Assembly: GCF_902771435.1 (NCBI RefSeq)
Contig: NZ_CACXXB010000023.1
Location: 1 to 43,911 of the forward strand
Direction of reading: 5' to 3'
DNA from: an uncultured Methanobrevibacter sp.
GTDB lineage: Archaea > Methanobacteriota > Methanobacteria > Methanobacteriales > Methanobacteriaceae
DNA: 43,911 nt
Below are positions 8,946-16,410 of the stretch, piece after piece. Below the pieces are notes generated by a model, which worked only from the letters and a program-made list of their open reading frames with translations, ran no database searches and was not told the origin of the DNA. Both the position numbers and the translations under genes were made by a program. The first letter of the stretch is position 1. Each line of letters opens with the position of its first letter.

Positions 8946-9965
8946 CTATTTGGTTTTGTAGAAACTCCAAATCAAATCAAGGGCCTCACCGGGTTCAAGT
9001 GCTCCGGAACGGGTTTCCCTTAGTATTCTCTGTATTGAAAATTTTTTCATGTGAGGGAATTTTCTGTGAACCTCATAAAGCAGAGGACAGCCGAATCCTT
9101 TAAACTCTTTTAAATCATAGTTTCTAATCAAGGATTTTATCTCTTGCTTGCCAACACATAGACTTGCCGGAAGGTTCAATCGATATAATGAATCGTCCTG
9201 TAGATTTATGCATTGACTGCCGGTTGCAAGCATATCACCGAAGATAATAATTGGTATTTCCTTTGATTTTGCATATTCCTTAACAAGTTCGGAAGTATTT
9301 TTGGAACACCTTCCACAGGGATGGACCTTGCCTGTAAATGATTCCTGAATGATGTCGGAACAGTCGGTTTCAATATATTCATGGGTGATGTCCAGCTCAT
9401 CTGTCAGTAATCGAATGTTGGCTTTGAACTGTTTAGGCAATATTATTGTTCCAGGATCAACAGTAACTGCCACGGGGTTAAAACCAAGCTTTTTTGCTAA
9501 TATCAACGAAAAGCTACTGTCAACACCTCCTGAAAGGGCAACAACGGCTTCAGTATTTTCAGACTCTTCAAATTTATTTTCTGACAAATAATTTTCAAAG
9601 TTAAAACTATAAATATTATCTAATTTAGCATCTATTGCGGTTTTTAAGTTGTTTAATCCAACCAAATCAAGATTAAGGTTATCTACAGTTTTTTTGGAGA
9701 GTTTGAGCTTGTAATTTTTATTTAAAAAATCACCGTAGCTTTCGACATGAATGCTTTCAAGGTTAAGCTTTTCCCTAAGCTTTCCAACAACCCAACCCCC
9801 TTTTCCGATGATAGCTGATTTGTCTGGGCGATCTTCTGTAATAATCCATAACTCATTGGTTTTTTTGCTGAAATAGATTTCTTCAATAAAGATTTCCACC
9901 CTGTCATGACCAATTTCGTCACGAATCCGATTAACTTCACTTAAAATAAATTCCTTTGTATACAT
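8946..9965 (-). CDS. KH-domain/PP-loop ATPase (tRNA-modification-like)
   Basis: A 339-residue protein joining an N-terminal KH-like RNA-binding motif (IIGKGGWVVG, residues 52-61) to a PP-loop adenylating domain (SGGVDSS, residues 145-151). Cysteines at 217 and 220 (HPCGRCS), with others at 202 and in SLCVG and FGCPLL, recall the Cys sets of TtuA/Ncs6-type tRNA thiolation enzymes, which use an Fe-S cluster. PP-loop enzymes activate a substrate as its adenylate. RNA thiolation is an inference from the combination; some databases label relatives as queC-like or general PP-loop ATPases. Its ATG directly follows the stop of the upstream SDR gene (TAAATG). Confidence 0.8.
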   Translation of the reverse strand: MYTKEFILSEVNRIRDEIGHDRVEIFIEEIYFSKKTNELWIITEDRPDKSAIIGKGGWVVGKLREKLNLESIHVESYGDFLNKNYKLKLSKKTVDNLNLDLVGLNNLKTAIDAKLDNIYSFNFENYLSENKFEESENTEAVVALSGGVDSSFSLILAKKLGFNPVAVTVDPGTIILPKQFKANIRLLTDELDITHEYIETDCSDIIQESFTGKVHPCGRCSKNTSELVKEYAKSKEIPIIIFGDMLATGSQCINLQDDSLYRLNLPASLCVGKQEIKSLIRNYDLKEFKGFGCPLLYEVHRKFPHMKKFSIQRILRETRSGALEPGEALDLIWSFYKTK

Positions 9966-10562
9966 TTAACTCATGTCTCTTGTAATGCTAATGCTTTCAC
10001 GTGAATAGAGTTCAGGATTTTCAATAATCTCAAGAGCAATTTTCTCAACGGATTTTGAAGTGGAAACATAACCTTTAGGGGTTTCTCCTTTTTTGGTTAT
10101 TACATAATCGTCTTCTTCACCGTAAATCAGATATCCGCATCTTAAAATTGTATAGTCGAGGTCGCTTTCTTCGATGATTGCAACGGCATTTCTGTTTGGA
10201 ATCTGCTCCTTTTCATTGTCGACATTGTATTCGCCGCCGTTATCCTCTGCAAGTTCGTTATAAATTCCGACAACAGTCATGTAAATCAGTCTTTTTGGAT
10301 TTAGTTTGGCAAGATTTCTTGCAATGGCTCCCTGGTCAGTGCCTGAAACCGCACAGAAAACAACGTCTTGCCCTTCAAGAACATTTTTTAATTCTTTAAT
10401 ATTTGTAGCATCTATATTTTTTGCTGTAATTCTATAACTGTCTTCATAGCTGTTTCCTGCAGATTTGGAAAGTAATGTTAAATGGAAATCAGGTTTGGTA
10501 AGTAGTTTTGCAGTAAACGGTCTTCCAAATTTGCCGGTTGCACCAATTATAGCAATATTCAT
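9966..10562 (-). CDS. NAD(P)-binding NmrA-like SDR protein
   Basis: A 198-residue atypical short-chain dehydrogenase/reductase. The nucleotide-binding motif GATGKFG is at the N terminus (residues 7-13), followed by LLSKSAG, and the domain lacks the classical YxxxK pair, as in NmrA-like proteins. It could be a redox-sensing protein or an epimerase-like enzyme; the substrate is unknown. AAGGTGA sits well spaced before the ATG. It is the first gene of a minus-strand set with the PP-loop ATPase and the zinc-ribbon protein. A 14-base perfect palindrome lies about 40 bases upstream (10603-10616). Confidence 0.85.
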   Translation of the reverse strand: MNIAIIGATGKFGRPFTAKLLTKPDFHLTLLSKSAGNSYEDSYRITAKNIDATNIKELKNVLEGQDVVFCAVSGTDQGAIARNLAKLNPKRLIYMTVVGIYNELAEDNGGEYNVDNEKEQIPNRNAVAIIEESDLDYTILRCGYLIYGEEDDYVITKKGETPKGYVSTSKSVEKIALEIIENPELYSRESISITRDMS

Positions 10563-10602
10563 TTTTTCACCTTTTCTTTTTTGTTTAATATTTTTTGATT
10601 TC

Positions 10603-10616
10603 AGTTTAATTAAACT
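10603..10616. promoter_or_regulatory. Perfect palindrome upstream of the SDR gene
   Basis: AGTTTAATTAAACT is a 14-base perfect palindrome about 40 bases upstream of the SDR start codon. The position, next to an A+T-rich promoter region, is suitable for an operator. Several NmrA-like genes in other organisms are controlled by HxlR/MarR regulators, but no regulator gene is nearby, so the assignment is open. Confidence 0.4.
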
Positions 10617-10748
10617 TATGTGAAATTTTTGATGTGTGTACTTTCAAAATGTGTCTGGAGATATTTTTCAATAAAAATGAATAAAATTATATGTTTGATT
10701 TATTATACTTTAAAATAATATACAGTTAGGCTTAATGGAGTTGTTACT

Positions 10749-11876
10749 ATCAGGTTCATTACATTAATACTAAAAAATCCTTTCAGAAATAAAACAAGAA
10801 GTGTGCTTTCAATCATAGGCATTGCAATAGGCATTGCAACCATTGTTGCATTAGGTCTCATTACTGCAGGAATGGAAAGTTCTGTTCAGACCACATTCAA
10901 TGAGGGAGGAGCGGAAATAACAGTTACCAATGAAACAAATATAGGTGGTGCTTCAGGTCTTTTGAATGTCTCCATGATTGATGAAATAAGGAATATGACA
11001 AATGTTTCGGATGTGGCCGGTGAGCTGCAGGTTATAGAAATCGTCAACACGTCCCTGCCGTCTCAAAGTCCGTTGGCCCGAATGACTGTTTACGGTTTGG
11101 ATTCAAGTAAATTAAACCTGATTGGGATAAAAAATGTAAACGGGTCTGTTTATGAAGAAAATTCAACACAGGCTATTGTCGGCGAGTACTATTGTGAAAG
11201 AAACAACATCAGCATAGGTGATAATCTGACAATTTATGGAAATGATTTTGAGGTTGTGGGAATCTATGAAACCGGCGCCATGTATAGGGACAACAGCGTT
11301 TATGTTTCATTGGATGAACTTCAAAATATAACGGATACCTATGATGTCTCATCGATTCTTGTTAAAACCACTGAAAATGCCAATGATACGGTAATTAGTG
11401 ACAATATCGAAAAGAAATATGAGAATATTTCAACTTTAACAAGCGAGGAGCTTTCGTCCATGCTTGACAATGTAATTGGAATTCTTGATTCAGCTTCACT
11501 TGCCATTTCAGGTCTTGCAATCATTGTCGGGGCTATCGGTGTTATCAATACCATGATAATGGCAGTTTATGAAAGAACAAAAGAAATTGGTGTTTTAAAA
11601 TCAATCGGGTGGAAAAGCAAAAAGATACTGATTATGATTTTGGGTGAAACTTTGGTGCTGACAATTTTATCAGGAATCATTGGATCCCTGTTTGGAATTC
11701 TGATAGCTGAATTGGGTGTCAAATTCTTTGGAACCAATGGATTTTCCCTGGTATACACTCCTCAAACCTTCATATTGGCATTTGGAATAACAATAATTGT
11801 TGGAATTATTGGTGGGGTTTATCCTGCGTATAAGGCGTCAAAACTTGCTCCTACAGAAGCGTTGAGGTATGAATAG
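10749..11876 (+). CDS. ABC transporter permease, MacB/FtsX type
   Basis: A membrane permease of the MacB/LolC/FtsX superfamily. A first membrane helix (LSIIGIAIGIATIVALG) is followed by a large extracytoplasmic MacB-type domain, then three C-terminal helices, with the typical cytoplasmic loop YERTKEIGVLKSIGWKSKKI and the final PAYKASKLAPTEALRYE. The frame is open upstream of the GTG at 10803 and encodes IRFITLILKNPFRNKTRS, which is the conserved cytoplasmic N terminus of the family. The only well-placed signal is GGAG at 10737-10740, eight bases before an ATC at 10749, so I annotate from there; with standard codons the start would be GTG 10803 and 357 residues. The ATPase gene follows after 8 bases. 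Confidence 0.85.
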   Translation: MRFITLILKNPFRNKTRSVLSIIGIAIGIATIVALGLITAGMESSVQTTFNEGGAEITVTNETNIGGASGLLNVSMIDEIRNMTNVSDVAGELQVIEIVNTSLPSQSPLARMTVYGLDSSKLNLIGIKNVNGSVYEENSTQAIVGEYYCERNNISIGDNLTIYGNDFEVVGIYETGAMYRDNSVYVSLDELQNITDTYDVSSILVKTTENANDTVISDNIEKKYENISTLTSEELSSMLDNVIGILDSASLAISGLAIIVGAIGVINTMIMAVYERTKEIGVLKSIGWKSKKILIMILGETLVLTILSGIIGSLFGILIAELGVKFFGTNGFSLVYTPQTFILAFGITIIVGIIGGVYPAYKASKLAPTEALRYE

Positions 11877-11884
11877 GTGATAGA

Positions 11885-12562
11885 ATGGAATTGATTAGAT
11901 TGCAAAATGTTTTAAAGCAATATGATAAGGGTGCAGTCACCGCTTTGAACAATATTAATCTGTCCATTGAACAGGGGAGTTTCGTATCAATTATAGGGCC
12001 GTCAGGATCCGGAAAATCCACTCTTTTAAACATGTTGGGAGCACTAGACAGTCCGGATTCCGGTCAGGTCATTATCAATGGAGTTGATTTGTCAACACAA
12101 AAGGATTTGAGTGACTTCAGACGCCATGAAATAGGTTTTGTATTTCAGCTTCACAATCTGATACCTAACCTTTCGGTTCAGGATAATGTGGAAATTCCTC
12201 TTATGGATTCAGGTCTTTCAGAAAAGGAAAAGCACAGAAGGGCATTGCTTTTCATAGAAGCTGTTGGTCTTTTGGATAAAAGAAAACAAAAACCGAATAA
12301 GCTTTCAGGTGGTGAAAGACAAAGAGTAGCTATTGCAAGGGCATTGGTTAACTTCCCGTCAATCATTCTTGCCGATGAACCTACAGGGGCTCTTGATACA
12401 AAAACTGGTGCTAAAATTTTAGATGTTCTAAGATTTGTACAAAGATCCGTTGGAGCTACATTGATTATTGTAACCCATGACATTGACGTTGCAAGATTGG
12501 CTCAAAGAACAATTGAAATTAGGGATGGCCGGATTATAAACGATTATTATAACCGTCGTTGA
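11885..12562 (+). CDS. ABC transporter ATP-binding protein, LolD/MacB type
   Basis: A 225-residue ATPase. Walker A is GPSGSGKST at 38-46, the signature LSGGERQ starts at 140, Walker B ends in ILADEP with the catalytic glutamate at 165, and the switch histidine is in IIVTHDI. All residues needed for ATP hydrolysis are present. The family powers export or extraction of peptides, lipoproteins or antibiotics with MacB/FtsX permeases. It follows its permease by 8 bases with an AGGTGATAGA-type ribosome binding site. No MacA-like adaptor gene is nearby, as is usual in archaea. A terminator hairpin overlaps its stop codon. Confidence 0.93.
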   Translation: MELIRLQNVLKQYDKGAVTALNNINLSIEQGSFVSIIGPSGSGKSTLLNMLGALDSPDSGQVIINGVDLSTQKDLSDFRRHEIGFVFQLHNLIPNLSVQDNVEIPLMDSGLSEKEKHRRALLFIEAVGLLDKRKQKPNKLSGGERQRVAIARALVNFPSIILADEPTGALDTKTGAKILDVLRFVQRSVGATLIIVTHDIDVARLAQRTIEIRDGRIINDYYNRR

Positions 12563-12590
12563 ACGACCGGTTCAGAATCTATTTTTTTTT
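12551..12590 (+). terminator. Terminator of the ABC exporter operon
   Basis: Complementary arms AACCGTCG (12551-12558) and CGACCGGTT (12564-12572) form a GC-containing stem with one bulge, overlapping the ATPase stop codon. A run of nine to ten T follows at 12582-12590. Confidence 0.7.
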
Positions 12591-12716
12591 AATGGTTATG
12601 TGGCGGATTGTTGATTTGTTGTCAATTATCACCCATCGGCAATTAAATTTTTGGTATCAATACTTTTTTTAGTTTTTAACTACAAATAATAATCTATATA
12701 TTTTTAGAGGGATTTA

Positions 12717-13865
12717 ATGCAATATAGAAAATTGGGAGATACTGGCATTGAAGTGTCTGAAATTGCTTTCGGTGCCGAATTTTTAGTTGAAAGACCATAT
12801 GAAGACACTGAAGAGTTAATCAGGGCTTGTGAAGAAAACGGCATTAACTTTGTTGACTGCTGGATGAGTGAACCTGATGTGCGCTCACATTTGGGCCGTG
12901 CAATAAAAGATAATCGTGAAAACTGGGTAATTCAGGGCCACCTTGGATCAACATGGCAAAACGAACAGTATGTAAGGACCCGTGAAATGGACAAGGTAAT
13001 TCCCGCATTTGAAGATTTTATGGAAAGATTTCAGATTGATACCTTGGATTTTGGAATGATTCACTATGTGGACCAGTTGGAGGATTATGAAAATATCATG
13101 AACGGTCCATTCATTGAATATGTAAGAAAACTCAAACGTGAAGGAACAATAGCACACATCGGATTAAGCACCCACAATCCTGACATTGGAATTTTGGCCG
13201 CTGAAAACCCTGAAATTGAACTTCTGATGTTTTCAATAAATCCAGCATTTGACATGTTCGGTTCAATGGATGATATTGAAGAGTATAGAAAAGAGGATGC
13301 CTATGACGGTGAGTTTTCAAGCATCAATCCTAAAAGGGCAGAAATTTATGAATTGTGCGAGAAAAATGGTACTGCATTAACAGTAATGAAAGGATTTGCA
13401 GGTGGAAATCTTCTTTCAGATGAGACCTCTCCTTTTGGTGTGGCATTAACTCCTGTTCAATGTATACATTATGCACTGGAGCAAAAAGGAGTTTCAAGTA
13501 TTTTCGTTGGTGTGAAAACACCTGATGAGCTTATGGAATCCCTGAAATACTGCGAGGCAAGTGATGAAGAAAAAGATTATTCTCAGGTTTTAAAGAATGC
13601 TCCAAAACATTCCTTTAAAGGTCAGTGCACCTATTGCGGGCACTGTCAGCCATGCAGTTCCGGAATAGATATAGCGACTGTGAATAAACTGTTTGATCTT
13701 GCAAAATATCATGATGAGGTGCCTGCAAGTATTCAGGAGCATTACAATAACCTGAAATATAATGCAACAGAATGCATTGCATGTGGTGAATGTGAACCAA
13801 GATGTCCTTTCGAGGTTCATATTGTAGATGTGATGTTGGATGCACAGGATCTGTTTGGTTTTTGA
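12717..13865 (+). CDS. Aldo/keto-reductase-like protein with two [4Fe-4S] motifs
   Basis: A 382-residue protein with an N-terminal TIM-barrel of the aldo/keto reductase family (YRKLGDTGIEVSEIAFG) and a C-terminal ferredoxin-like region. Cysteines at 304, 307, 310 and 313, and at 353, 356, 359 and 363 (followed by Pro), would bind two [4Fe-4S] clusters. The AKR catalytic tetrad is incomplete: Asp (FVDCW) and His (GMIHYVD) are present, but the Tyr position in VDCWMSEPDVR and the Lys position in VIQGHLGS are changed. It is probably an electron-transfer or atypical redox enzyme rather than a classical carbonyl reductase. The start ATG follows GAGGG. Confidence 0.88.
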   Translation: MQYRKLGDTGIEVSEIAFGAEFLVERPYEDTEELIRACEENGINFVDCWMSEPDVRSHLGRAIKDNRENWVIQGHLGSTWQNEQYVRTREMDKVIPAFEDFMERFQIDTLDFGMIHYVDQLEDYENIMNGPFIEYVRKLKREGTIAHIGLSTHNPDIGILAAENPEIELLMFSINPAFDMFGSMDDIEEYRKEDAYDGEFSSINPKRAEIYELCEKNGTALTVMKGFAGGNLLSDETSPFGVALTPVQCIHYALEQKGVSSIFVGVKTPDELMESLKYCEASDEEKDYSQVLKNAPKHSFKGQCTYCGHCQPCSSGIDIATVNKLFDLAKYHDEVPASIQEHYNNLKYNATECIACGECEPRCPFEVHIVDVMLDAQDLFGF

Positions 13866-13866
13866 A

Positions 13867-13887
13867 TGGAAAATTAATCATTTTCCA
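13867..13887. terminator. Hairpin between convergent genes
   Basis: TGGAAAA (13867-13873) pairs perfectly with TTTTCCA (13881-13887) around a seven-base loop. It starts just after the AKR stop codon and precedes the convergent 59-residue gene, so it can act as a terminator for one or both strands. Confidence 0.5.
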
Positions 13888-13899
13888 TTTTATAATTAA

Positions 13900-14079
13900 T
13901 TATTCTGTAAAAATGTCATCCCATTCAATTGGTATTCCCATCATATTAAACAAATAGTATACTCCTTCTTTTCCAGTAATTATATTTGGATTATCCATTC
14001 TTTCTTGAGCATTTTTGAATGCTTGGGGGTCTGTTATCCTTTTCTTACAGGAATATTCAGCAATTTTTGTTGTCATCAT
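13900..14079 (-). CDS. Small hypothetical protein (59 residues)
   Basis: A 59-residue frame starting MMTTKIAEYSCKKRI and ending WDDIFTE, with an acidic C terminus and no membrane segment or clear motif. It has a good ribosome binding site, GGAG (complement of 14084-14087), five bases from the first ATG. It overlaps the end of the JAB-like gene upstream by 23 bases, so the two are probably translated from one mRNA. I do not recognise the family. A small, partly acidic partner after a possible JAB-domain protein could be an immunity or accessory protein, but that is speculation. Confidence 0.6.
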   Translation of the reverse strand: MMTTKIAEYSCKKRITDPQAFKNAQERMDNPNIITGKEGVYYLFNMMGIPIEWDDIFTE

Positions 14080-14722
14080 AATACTCCTTTTTTTCTAATT
14101 GTATTTCTTTTATAATTTTATTATTTATATATTTTGATAGTAATTTTCCATATTCTCTATCAATTTCATCATTTCGTTCATTTATATTTTCACATTTTTT
14201 TGAATAATAATCGAATACCATGTTAAATAATGTTTGTGAATTAATTTTTAGTTCAAAATTTAATTTTTCATCCTTTAATTTTCCTTTTAAAATCCATAAT
14301 CCGTTGTGTGCTGCAATCAATTCGTAATCTTCCCATTGCCTTAAAAAAATTCCAAAATTTTTGTCTGATGGGGGCGTGTACATGTCTTTTGTATGGTTAT
14401 GTATGGAAGCAACATGTTTTCCATCAAATTCATCATATTCAAATTCTAATTCAACAGTTGTTTTCTCACCAATTGCACATCTAAGAATTTCTCCAGTGGT
14501 ATAATCAAAATATAGTAGGATTTCATAATCCAGATTAATTGTTTTTCTAATGAAATCATCTACAACTTTAAAAGCATTATCACTAAATTCCTGCGGCAAA
14601 TCCGATTGTTTAATTGATGAAACATCTTTAATTTTCAACTTTCTGTACTTTTCACATTCACTTTTCTTGTTTATAAGTGACATTATACAAATTATTATCC
14701 GCATGATTTTTCTAAACATCAT
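14057..14722 (-). CDS. JAB/JAMM-like domain protein
   Basis: A 221-residue protein with a central region resembling JAB/MPN metalloprotease-type domains. TTGEILRCAIGE (residues 75-86) is followed by HVASIHNH with H108 and H110, then PPSDKN with S119 and D120, and LIAAHNGLWILK. Compared with RadC-type JAMM (HxH, seven residues, S, two residues, D), the Ser-Asp spacing is altered, so metal binding or activity is uncertain. The C terminus is lysine-rich and coiled-coil-like. The first residues are hydrophobic (MMFRKIMRIIICIM). A TATA-like TTTTATATT about 22 bases upstream of the ATG suggests a leaderless mRNA. The DNA is more A+T-rich than its neighbours, which suggests acquisition. Confidence 0.55.
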   Translation of the reverse strand: MMFRKIMRIIICIMSLINKKSECEKYRKLKIKDVSSIKQSDLPQEFSDNAFKVVDDFIRKTINLDYEILLYFDYTTGEILRCAIGEKTTVELEFEYDEFDGKHVASIHNHTKDMYTPPSDKNFGIFLRQWEDYELIAAHNGLWILKGKLKDEKLNFELKINSQTLFNMVFDYYSKKCENINERNDEIDREYGKLLSKYINNKIIKEIQLEKKEYYDDNKNC

Positions 14723-14827
14723 GGATTTATTTTAGTTTAAATTCAATATAAAATATTACTTTTAGAAATAAATGATAATTCATTTAATAAATGAAGTTTT
14801 AACTACAATTTCATTGGTTTAAATCAA

Positions 14828-14842
14828 TTTTACAATGTAAAA
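14828..14842. promoter_or_regulatory. Operator-like dyad before metY
   Basis: TTTTACA-A-TGTAAAA is a perfect 7+1+7 inverted repeat, about 14 bases upstream of the TATA-like AAATATAAAT at 14857-14866. The inferred transcription start lies close to the metY ATG. The site is well placed for a regulator of sulfur-amino-acid synthesis; which one is unknown. Confidence 0.5.
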
Positions 14843-14896
14843 TCAGTTTTCATGTAAATATAAATATTAAATTTTACAGAAATATTATTGATTATT

Positions 14897-16183
14897 ATGG
14901 CGTATGAAATTAAAAACAAAAAAAATATCTCAACAATTGGTGTACATGCTGGCCAGGAAGAAGTTGATGAAACCGGTTCAAGAGTAACACCAATTTATCA
15001 GACTACATCCTATGTATTTGAGTCTTCCGAGCAGGCTGCAAACAGATTTGCACTTAATGAAGGAGGAAACATTTACACAAGACTAACAAACCCGACCACT
15101 GAAGCATTTGAAAAAAGAATGGCAGCTATTGAAGGGGGAACTGCCGCATATGCAACTGCTTCTGGAATGGCGGCTATTTTTTATGCAATCATCAACCTGA
15201 CTCAGGTCGGAGACAATATCGTATCTGCAGATAACCTCTATGGCGGAACTTATGAGCTTTTTGAAAATACTTTGGAGGAATTGGGCCGTACAGTAACATT
15301 TGTGGATTCACAATCTCCTGAATTGTTTGAAAAAGCTATTGACGATAGGACCCGTGCGATTTATGTGGAATCAATCGGAAACCCAAAATTGGACATTCCT
15401 GATTTTGATAAATTGGCTGAAATTGCACATTCACATGATATTCCTCTAATTGCGGACAATACTGTTGGAATAGGTTCAGTCAGACCATTTGACCATGGAG
15501 CTGACATCATTGCATCATCTGCAACAAAATACATCGGAGGTCATGGTACAACTTTAGGCGGAATTGTCATTGAAAAGGGTGACTTTGACTGGATGAACGG
15601 TAAATTCCCAACATTGTCCGAGCCTGATGCAACATATAACGGATTGGTATTTGCGCAGGAATTTAAAGGTGCTGCCTTTACAACCAGAATCCGTGCTGTT
15701 GTTGGAAGGGATACCGGTGCCGTTCCGTCACCGTTCAATTCATTTTTACTTATGCAGGGCCTTGAAACATTAGGATTAAGGATTGAAAGGCATGCTTCAA
15801 ATGCAATGGCTGTTGCCAAACATTTGGAGGCCCATCCGAAAGTGGCATGGGTAACATATTCAGGTTTGGAATCATCTCCAAATCATGAAGTAGCTAAAAA
15901 ATATGCCGAAAAGGGTTATGGCGGAATAGTTTCATTCGGTCTTAAGGCAGGTTATGAAGGTGCATTGAAATTCATTGAAAATGTTGAATTGATATCATTT
16001 TTAGCAAACATAGGTGATGCAAAATCCCTTGTAACCCATCCTGCATCAACAACACATTCACAACTGTCAGAAGAACAGCAATTGTCTACCGGAGTTACAC
16101 CGGACTTAATCAGATTCTCAGTCGGTATTGAGGACATTGAGGATATTTTGGCCGATGTGGATCAGGCATTGGAAAAAATTTAA
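14897..16183 (+). CDS. metY: O-acetylhomoserine sulfhydrylase-type PLP enzyme
   Basis: A 428-residue enzyme of the Cys/Met metabolism PLP family (gamma-elimination/replacement). PLP binds at K211 in SSATKYIGGHG; NIYTRLTNPTT and YATASGMAAIF and the C-terminal SLVTHPASTTHSQL are family hallmarks. The length near 430 and the sequence favour O-acetylhomoserine (thiol)-lyase, which makes homocysteine from sulfide. Cystathionine gamma-synthase or methionine gamma-lyase are alternatives. I use the ATG at 14897; an in-frame TTG at 14888 has no ribosome binding site. With TATA near 14860 the mRNA is nearly leaderless. Confidence 0.92.
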   Translation: MAYEIKNKKNISTIGVHAGQEEVDETGSRVTPIYQTTSYVFESSEQAANRFALNEGGNIYTRLTNPTTEAFEKRMAAIEGGTAAYATASGMAAIFYAIINLTQVGDNIVSADNLYGGTYELFENTLEELGRTVTFVDSQSPELFEKAIDDRTRAIYVESIGNPKLDIPDFDKLAEIAHSHDIPLIADNTVGIGSVRPFDHGADIIASSATKYIGGHGTTLGGIVIEKGDFDWMNGKFPTLSEPDATYNGLVFAQEFKGAAFTTRIRAVVGRDTGAVPSPFNSFLLMQGLETLGLRIERHASNAMAVAKHLEAHPKVAWVTYSGLESSPNHEVAKKYAEKGYGGIVSFGLKAGYEGALKFIENVELISFLANIGDAKSLVTHPASTTHSQLSEEQQLSTGVTPDLIRFSVGIEDIEDILADVDQALEKI

Positions 16184-16204
16184 ATTTAAAAAAAGTTTTT
16201 GGAG

Positions 16205-16226
16205 CTGTCCACAAATTTATGGACAG
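16205..16226. terminator. Hairpin between metY and the convergent operon
   Basis: CTGTCCA (16205-16211) and TGGACAG (16220-16226) form a perfect seven-base-pair stem with an eight-base loop, between the stop of metY and the stop of the convergent small membrane protein gene. A short T-run follows on neither strand closely, so it may only block readthrough or stabilise mRNA ends. Confidence 0.5.
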
Positions 16227-16239
16227 TCTTCATATTTCA

Positions 16240-16398
16240 TTAAAGCATAAATAATGAAAGTATAAACAAAATCAAAAGTAGTACGAATGCTAATCGGGCT
16301 TTACTTTGGTTTTCTGCTCCACGATTGATAAACAATAATGCAGCTATAACTACCAGCATTATAAAAGTAACTATTTTTAATATTAACACCAAATTCAT
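16240..16398 (-). CDS. Small two-helix membrane protein (52 residues)
   Basis: A 52-residue protein with two hydrophobic segments, about residues 2-24 (LVLILKIVTFIMLVVIAALLF) and 37-52 (LAFVLLLILFILSLFML), joined by a polar loop NRGAENQSKAR. The start ATG is preceded by GGTGA at correct spacing. It begins 12 bases after the stop of the alpha/beta hydrolase and is probably cotranscribed with it. The function is unknown. Confidence 0.65.
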   Translation of the reverse strand: MNLVLILKIVTFIMLVVIAALLFINRGAENQSKARLAFVLLLILFILSLFML

Positions 16399-16410
16399 TT
16401 TCTCACCATT

